Source of the DNA: Burkholderiales bacterium
Lineage (GTDB): Bacteria > Pseudomonadota > Gammaproteobacteria > Burkholderiales > CAIKXV01
Assembly: GCA_019751575.1 (NCBI GenBank)
Contig: JAIENF010000778.1
Location: 1 to 10,148, forward strand
DNA: 10,148 nucleotides
Direction of reading: 5' to 3'
Under the pieces are notes generated by a model that did no database searches, was not told the DNA's origin, and saw only the letters and a list, made by a program, of their open reading frames with translations. Shown in pieces: positions 6,596 through 10,148 of this stretch; the first letter of the stretch is position 1, and each line of letters opens with the position of its first letter. Position numbers and translations under genes: made by a program.

Positions 6596-7581
6596 TCCAC
6601 GCGCGCCTTGGTCAGCGCGATCAGCTTGCCGTACTTCTCGAAGTCCACGCGCAGGATGCGGTTGAACTCGTCGACCGTGGACGGCGCCGGATCCAGGGCC
6701 TGCTTGACCAGCGTCGAGACCACGTCCGGCAAGGCGAGCGCGGCGTTCATCTCGGTGTTCAGCCGGTCGATGATCGGTCGCGGCGTGCCCGCGGGCGCGA
6801 ACACGCCGATCCACGGGTTCATGTCGTAGCCGGGCAGGCCGGCGTCCGAGATGGTCGGCACGCCCGGCAGGATCTTGCTGGGCGTGGTCGATCCGAGGCC
6901 GATCGCACGCAGGCGTCCCGCCTGGATCTGGGTGATCACGGTGCCCACCGTCGCGAACGACGCCTGGGTCTCGCCCCCGAGGAGCGCTGCCACCTGCGGC
7001 GCGCCGCCCTTGTACGGGATATGCGAGATGTCGATGCCGGCCATGGAGATCAGCAGGGCCATCTGCAGGTGCGGCGCGCTGCCGTTGCCCGAGGACGAGT
7101 AGTTGATCTGGCCCGGGCGCGACCTGGCGAGCGCGATGAAATCCTTCAGCGACTTCACCGGCAGCGACGGATGCACGACCAGCACGCCCGGCTGCGACGT
7201 CAGCATCCCCACGCCGATGAAGTCCTTCATCGTGTCGTAGGTCAGCTTCTTGCCGTAGAGGTGCGCATTGCCGACATGGGTGGTCGAATGGACCATGATC
7301 GTGTAACCGTCGGCGGGGGACTTCGCCACCACGTCTGCGCCGATCGATCCGGCGGCGCCAGCCCGGTTGTCGATGACGAACTGCTGGCCGAGCGAGCGCG
7401 ACACTTCCTGCATCACGATTCGTCCGACGATGTCGTTCGATCCCCCCGCAGGCCATGGGATCACGACGCGCACCGGCTTGACCGGCCAGGACTGCGCGAA
7501 GGCGGCCGGGGACAGGACGGCCGAGGACAGGACGGCGCATGCAGCGAGGGCTGCGGCTGCGCAGGACAGCGGTTTGTTCAC
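6592..7581 (-). CDS. Bug/TctC-family tripartite tricarboxylate transporter substrate-binding protein (Bug2)
   Basis: A 329-aa periplasmic receptor starting at GTG 7581 with GGAGGA 8 nt upstream. A long Ala-rich signal peptide probably ends at AFA (residue 29) before QSWPVKPV. Motifs: IPWPAGG (41-47) with Asp50, NRAGAAGSIG (72-81), PADGYT (89-94), and SSSGNGSAPHLQ (162-173). It is the first gene of a three-gene operon with the MmgE/PrpD and hydroxy-acid oxidase genes, so its ligand is probably their substrate, perhaps a di- or tricarboxylic hydroxy acid. It resembles the divergent Bug3: both are 329 aa, align without gaps from residue 113 to the end, and share VVHPSLPVKS (135-144). This suggests duplication. 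No TctA/TctB genes are nearby. Confidence 0.94.
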   Translation of the reverse strand: MNKPLSCAAAALAACAVLSSAVLSPAAFAQSWPVKPVRVVIPWPAGGSNDIVGRIVMQEVSRSLGQQFVIDNRAGAAGSIGADVVAKSPADGYTIMVHSTTHVGNAHLYGKKLTYDTMKDFIGVGMLTSQPGVLVVHPSLPVKSLKDFIALARSRPGQINYSSSGNGSAPHLQMALLISMAGIDISHIPYKGGAPQVAALLGGETQASFATVGTVITQIQAGRLRAIGLGSTTPSKILPGVPTISDAGLPGYDMNPWIGVFAPAGTPRPIIDRLNTEMNAALALPDVVSTLVKQALDPAPSTVDEFNRILRVDFEKYGKLIALTKARVE

Positions 7582-7671
7582 GGGATTCTTCCTCCAGGTC
7601 GACGATCACCGCGGCCGGCCTGCGGGATCGACGCGGGCGCGGGTGCGCCTCTCGTTCGTCCCGCATTCATC

Positions 7672-7702
7672 GGCGCCCGTCCTCCGGCGGAGGGAGGGCG
7701 CC
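7672..7702. repeat. Imperfect inverted repeat (hairpin) in the divergent Bug2-Bug3 gap
   Basis: The 272-bp gap 7582-7853 holds the promoters of two divergent genes. Within it GGCGCCC (7672-7678) pairs with GGGCGCC (7696-7702). Inside, CCTCC (7681-7685) pairs with GGAGG (7689-7693) around a 3-nt loop. It lies about 90 bp before the Bug2 start and could be an operator or leader structure. High GC makes chance hairpins common. Confidence 0.3.
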
Positions 7703-7806
7703 TGCGTGCATGCGGTCGTTGCGGTCGCACTGTACCGGAGAGTCGGCGTCCATGGCGCGAGGCCGCGGATGTCACCGCGCAGGCATTCGGGCCGCTCGGG
7801 CTCGGA

Positions 7807-7838
7807 TAGAATCCGGCCCCGCGCTGCATCGCGGGGCC
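7807..7838 (+). promoter_or_regulatory. Candidate -10 box and 9-bp leader hairpin before Bug3
   Basis: TAGAAT (7807-7812) resembles a sigma70 -10 box, with no good -35. Directly after it GGCCCCGCG (7815-7823) and CGCGGGGCC (7830-7838) form a perfect 9-bp stem with a 6-nt loop, ending 5 bp before the Shine-Dalgarno of the gene at 7854. It could affect initiation, mRNA stability or translation. There is no T-run, so it is not a classic terminator. Confidence 0.35.
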
Positions 7839-7853
7839 CAACCGGAGGAAGAC

Positions 7854-8843
7854 ATGGATCGATCGTTGAAACACGCCGTGCGGTGGATGTCCGCGGGCTG
7901 CGCAGTCGCCACGGCGTCGGCCGCCTTCGCCCAGGCCCCGGCGCCCGCCTATCCAGTGAAGCCGGTGCGCCTGCTGGTGCCTTTCGCAGCCGGCGGCGCG
8001 ACCGACGTTCCCACCCGGATCCTCGCGACCAAGCTCGGCGAACGCATGGGCAGTGCGTTCATCATCGACAACCGTCCCGGCGCGGGCGGTGCGATCGGCA
8101 CGGCCACCGTGGCCCGCGCCGAGCCGGACGGCTACACGGTGCTCGTCACCGCCACGCCGTTCGTGGTCAGTCCGCACGTCTATCCCAAGCTGACCTACGA
8201 CGCACTGAAGGATTTCGCGCAGGTCGCGCAGTTCGCGTCGTCGCCGAACGTGCTGGTCGTGCATCCTTCGCTGCCGGTGAAGTCGGTGAAGGACCTGATC
8301 GCCCTGGCGCGTCCCCAGCCGGGCAAGCTCGACTGGGCCTCGTCGGGCGTCGGTGGCGGACAGCACCTGTTCGGCGAGCTGTTCATGTCGATGGCCGGCA
8401 TCAAGGTGACCCATGTCTCGTACAAGGGCAGTGGCGCCGCGATTGCCGACATGCTGGGCGGACAGGTGAAGATCGGCTTCCCGGGCATCGCGATCGCGCT
8501 GTCGCACCACAACGCCGGCCGCCTGCTGGCGCTGGGGGTCACCACGGCGCAGCGCTCGGCGCAGATGCCGGACGTGCCGAGCATCGCCGAGGCTGGCGTG
8601 ACCGGCTACGACGCGACGTTCTGGATGGGCCTGTCGGTCCCGGTCAAGACTTCGCGCACGGTGATCGATGTCCTGCACCGGGAAACGGTCGCGCTGGTGA
8701 AGGCGCCCGACGTGGTCGAGGGCTTCCGCAAGGCAGGTACCGACGTCGCGCCGCTAGGCCCGGAGCAGTTCCGCAAGTTCGTGCTGTCCGAGTACGAGAA
8801 GTGGGGCAAGGTCGTGCGCGCGGTGGGCATCAAGCCGGAGTGA
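7854..8843 (+). CDS. Bug/TctC-family tripartite tricarboxylate transporter substrate-binding protein (Bug3)
   Basis: A 329-aa periplasmic receptor. ATG 7854 follows GGAGG by 5 nt. The signal peptide (basic MDRSLKHAVR, short hydrophobic Ala-rich core) probably ends at AFA (residue 26) before QAPAPAYPVKPV. Motifs: VPFAAGG (42-48) with Asp51, NRPGAGGAIG (73-82), PDGYT (91-95), ASSGVGGGQHL (162-172). It is divergent from, and visibly related to, Bug2. It stands alone as a transcription unit unless the convergent racemase-like gene is functionally linked. Membrane partners are absent, so it must share TctAB encoded elsewhere or act as a sensor, as some orphan Bug proteins do. Ligand unknown. Confidence 0.94.
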   Translation: MDRSLKHAVRWMSAGCAVATASAAFAQAPAPAYPVKPVRLLVPFAAGGATDVPTRILATKLGERMGSAFIIDNRPGAGGAIGTATVARAEPDGYTVLVTATPFVVSPHVYPKLTYDALKDFAQVAQFASSPNVLVVHPSLPVKSVKDLIALARPQPGKLDWASSGVGGGQHLFGELFMSMAGIKVTHVSYKGSGAAIADMLGGQVKIGFPGIAIALSHHNAGRLLALGVTTAQRSAQMPDVPSIAEAGVTGYDATFWMGLSVPVKTSRTVIDVLHRETVALVKAPDVVEGFRKAGTDVAPLGPEQFRKFVLSEYEKWGKVVRAVGIKPE

Positions 8844-8846
8844 TCC

Positions 8847-8876
8847 TGACGCCGGCCTGCGCGGGCAGGCCGGTCA
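8847..8876. terminator. Strong GC-rich hairpin between convergent genes
   Basis: CCGGCCTGC (8852-8860) and GCAGGCCGG (8865-8873) form a perfect 9-bp stem with a 4-nt GCGG loop. Outer TGAC/GTCA bases could extend it with a small bulge. It fills the 30-bp gap between the Bug3 stop and the minus-strand stop at 8874, so it can serve both directions. No U-tract follows, so Rho or extra factors may be needed. Confidence 0.55.
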
Positions 8877-9536
8877 GCGCTGGAGCAGGCGCCGCATCTT
8901 CGCCACCGCGGCCCCCGGCGAGTTGAAGATCGGCAGCGGGCTCACGCCGGCCACGGCCGGTACCGCCCGCGACAGCGTGAACTGGGCGAGCACGATGGCG
9001 TCGCAGCCCGAGATCTCACGGGCCTTTGCCGCGACCAGCGCATCGTGCCGCGCCGGGTCGCCCCCGGCCAGCGCGTCGAAGGCACCGTCGACCACGTACG
9101 GAACGAGTTCGATCTTCCGGCCGCGCGCGGCGGCGACATCGAGCATCTCGGCCGAGAAGGACGGGATGGTCGGCCCCACGGTGGCCATCACCGCGAACCT
9201 CGAACCGGCGTCGAGCGCCTGTTCGATCATCGCCTCGTTGGGCCCGATCATCGGGATCGGGAATTCCTTCGCACAGGCATCGATCACCTCCCGGAACGCG
9301 GAGCAGGTGAACACGATGCCCTCGGCCTGGCGCGAGAGGGCATGGCGGACCAGCGTGCGGAAGGCGTCGTGCATCTCCGGCACCACGCCGCCGGCTTCCC
9401 GCACCCAGCTGAACAGGCCGTCATCGAGCAGGTTGCTGGTGCGCGCTTCGGGCCAGTCGCTGGCGAAGGCGCGCATGGCTGCGTCCATCGCGTCCCTGTG
9501 GACGCTGAACAGGACGACGTTCGGATGCGTCGGCAT
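8874..9536 (-). CDS. Asp/Glu racemase-superfamily protein with second catalytic Cys replaced by Gln
   Basis: A 220-aa cytoplasmic protein. ATG 9536 has GAGGAGGG 6 nt upstream; the frame extends to 9653 but the added residues are not family-like. The fold signature is IVFTCSAFREVID (74-86), with Cys78 as the first catalytic cysteine. IGPNEAM (97-103) and FAVMATVGPTIPS (114-126) match the middle of the family. The second motif, normally LGCT/LACT, reads IVLAQFTLSR (181-190), with Gln185 in place of the second cysteine. A canonical two-thiol racemase is therefore unlikely. Related one-cysteine members include arylmalonate decarboxylase, though that enzyme keeps the other cysteine. It is convergent with Bug3 across a hairpin. 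Substrate unknown; Asp/Glu racemisation should not be assumed. Confidence 0.85.
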   Translation of the reverse strand: MPTHPNVVLFSVHRDAMDAAMRAFASDWPEARTSNLLDDGLFSWVREAGGVVPEMHDAFRTLVRHALSRQAEGIVFTCSAFREVIDACAKEFPIPMIGPNEAMIEQALDAGSRFAVMATVGPTIPSFSAEMLDVAAARGRKIELVPYVVDGAFDALAGGDPARHDALVAAKAREISGCDAIVLAQFTLSRAVPAVAGVSPLPIFNSPGAAVAKMRRLLQR

Positions 9537-9558
9537 GGGGTTCCCTCCTCGTCTGTGC

Positions 9559-9580
9559 GGCGGAGGATAGCGCATCCGCC
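9559..9580. repeat. Short inverted repeat in the divergent gap before the patatin gene
   Basis: GGCGGA (9559-9564) and TCCGCC (9575-9580) form 6-bp arms with a 10-nt loop in the 115-bp gap 9537-9651. On the minus strand TATCCT (9570-9565) inside the loop could be a -10 for the racemase-like gene, but no -35 is evident. Otherwise I see nothing in this gap except the two Shine-Dalgarno sequences. Confidence 0.2.
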
Positions 9581-9651
9581 CCGGGTCCCTCGCTGGAAGC
9601 CGTGCGCTGCCCGTGCAAGAATGAAAGCCCCGAGCATCCCAGGAGCCTGCC

Positions 9652-10148
9652 ATGGCGCGCTATCGCAGCCTTGCCGAACACCTCGACCCGAAGGTCGGCC
9701 CGAAGCGCATCCTGGCCCTCGATGGCGGCGGCCTGCGCGGGGTGCTGACCCTGGGCATGCTGCGCGAGATCGAGACCCTGCTGCGGGCGCGCCACGGCGG
9801 CGATCCCGACTTCCGCCTGTGCGACTACTTCGACCTGATGGCCGGCACTTCCACCGGCGCGATCATCGCGGCCGCCCTGTCGCTCGGCATGAGCGTCGAC
9901 GAGGTGCACGACCACTACATGGCCCTGGGCAACGTGGTGTTCAAGCGCAGCCTGCTGCGCTGGGGCGCCCTGCGCGCGAAGTTCGACGGCGACAAGGTGC
10001 GCGATGCACTGATCGGCGTGCTCGGCGAACGCACGATGGACAGCAAGGACCTGCGCACCGGCCTGCTGGTGGTCACCAAGCGGCTGGATACCGGCAGCGC
10101 ATGGCCGATCACCAACAACCCGAAGGCGCGCTACTTCCGCGGCGGTAC
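9652..10148 (+). CDS. Patatin-like phospholipase (N-terminal part, cut by window edge)
   Basis: The first 165 codons of a patatin-family lipid acyl hydrolase, starting at ATG 9652 with AGGAG 6 nt upstream. The oxyanion-hole motif DGGGLRG is at 24-30 and the nucleophile elbow GTSTG at 65-69, making Ser67 the catalytic serine. The catalytic Asp of the DG(G/A) motif should lie past the window edge. There is no signal peptide or membrane segment, so a cytoplasmic enzyme is likely. The stretch TKRLDTGSAWPITNNP (142-157) follows the pattern I recall for stand-alone bacterial patatins. Patatins also serve as phospholipase effectors in CBASS defence, but no nucleotidyltransferase or other CBASS gene is seen on the left; the right side is not visible. 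The divergent racemase-like gene gives no functional clue. Confidence 0.93.
   Translation, partial: MARYRSLAEHLDPKVGPKRILALDGGGLRGVLTLGMLREIETLLRARHGGDPDFRLCDYFDLMAGTSTGAIIAAALSLGMSVDEVHDHYMALGNVVFKRSLLRWGALRAKFDGDKVRDALIGVLGERTMDSKDLRTGLLVVTKRLDTGSAWPITNNPKARYFRGG

Noticed and set aside
5268..6665. Long plus-strand open frame (465 codons) opposite the MmgE/PrpD gene
   Set aside because: The composition is that of a GC-rich antisense shadow (His/Arg/Ala-rich), and the minus strand carries a full conserved family.
6148..7809. Plus-strand open frame of 553 codons opposite Bug2
   Set aside because: It is antisense to a complete Bug gene with signal peptide and motifs, and its translation has no recognisable domain.
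9652..10148. Patatin as the effector of a CBASS-type defence system
   Set aside because: No nucleotidyltransferase, ubiquitin-like accessory or sensor gene is visible, and the neighbours are metabolic. The right side is outside the window, so this stays open but unsupported.
1..10148. CRISPR arrays, tRNA/rRNA genes, insertion sequences, attachment sites
   Set aside because: No regularly spaced repeats, tRNA-like cloverleaf, transposase motif or terminal inverted repeat pair was seen on either strand by reading.

Overview
The window is GC-rich (by eye about two thirds G+C) and densely packed with genes. It looks like an accessory or metabolic stretch of a betaproteobacterial chromosome, probably Burkholderiales. 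The main reason is three periplasmic receptors of the Bug/TctC type, a family strongly expanded in that order, next to small-carboxylate enzymes. No rRNA, tRNA, CRISPR array, transposase or phage gene was seen. Nothing forms a recognisable defence system; a patatin-like lipase gene cut by the right edge is the only family member that sometimes belongs to one.

Layout, left to right. (1) 1-690 (-): a family-3 (amino-acid type) solute-binding protein, cut at its C-terminus by the window edge. It is divergent from 763-1947 (+), a PotD-like solute-binding protein. Neither has a visible signal peptide, and no permease or ATPase gene is present. (2) 2053-3814 (+): a Bug receptor followed 16 bp later by a hydantoin/Asp-Glu racemase-family gene, with a perfect 20-bp palindrome (2011-2030) upstream as a candidate operator. 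(3) 3821-7581 (-): a three-gene operon read as Bug receptor, then MmgE/PrpD-family protein, then FMN-dependent alpha-hydroxy-acid oxidase/dehydrogenase. All three genes appear to use non-ATG starts (GTG, TTG, GTG). (4) 7854-8843 (+): a third Bug receptor, divergent from operon 3 and clearly similar to its Bug protein. (5) 8874-9536 (-): a second Asp/Glu racemase-superfamily gene, convergent with the third Bug gene across a strong hairpin. (6) 9652-10148 (+): the N-terminal part of a patatin-like phospholipase.

How the genes may work together (inference): Bug receptors capture small carboxylates in the periplasm, and cytoplasmic enzymes next to them isomerise, dehydrate or oxidise the substrate. 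The MmgE/PrpD and hydroxy-acid oxidase pair points to a branched or hydroxylated di/tricarboxylic acid; the substrate cannot be named from sequence. TctA/TctB membrane partners are absent, so all three Bug proteins are orphans here.

The most notable details are: loss of the second catalytic cysteine in both racemase-superfamily proteins while the first is kept; a 12-codon mini-ORF that links the stop of the operon's Bug gene to the TTG start of the MmgE/PrpD gene; the 20-bp palindrome; and a 16-bp palindrome that encodes the stop codons of two convergent genes.
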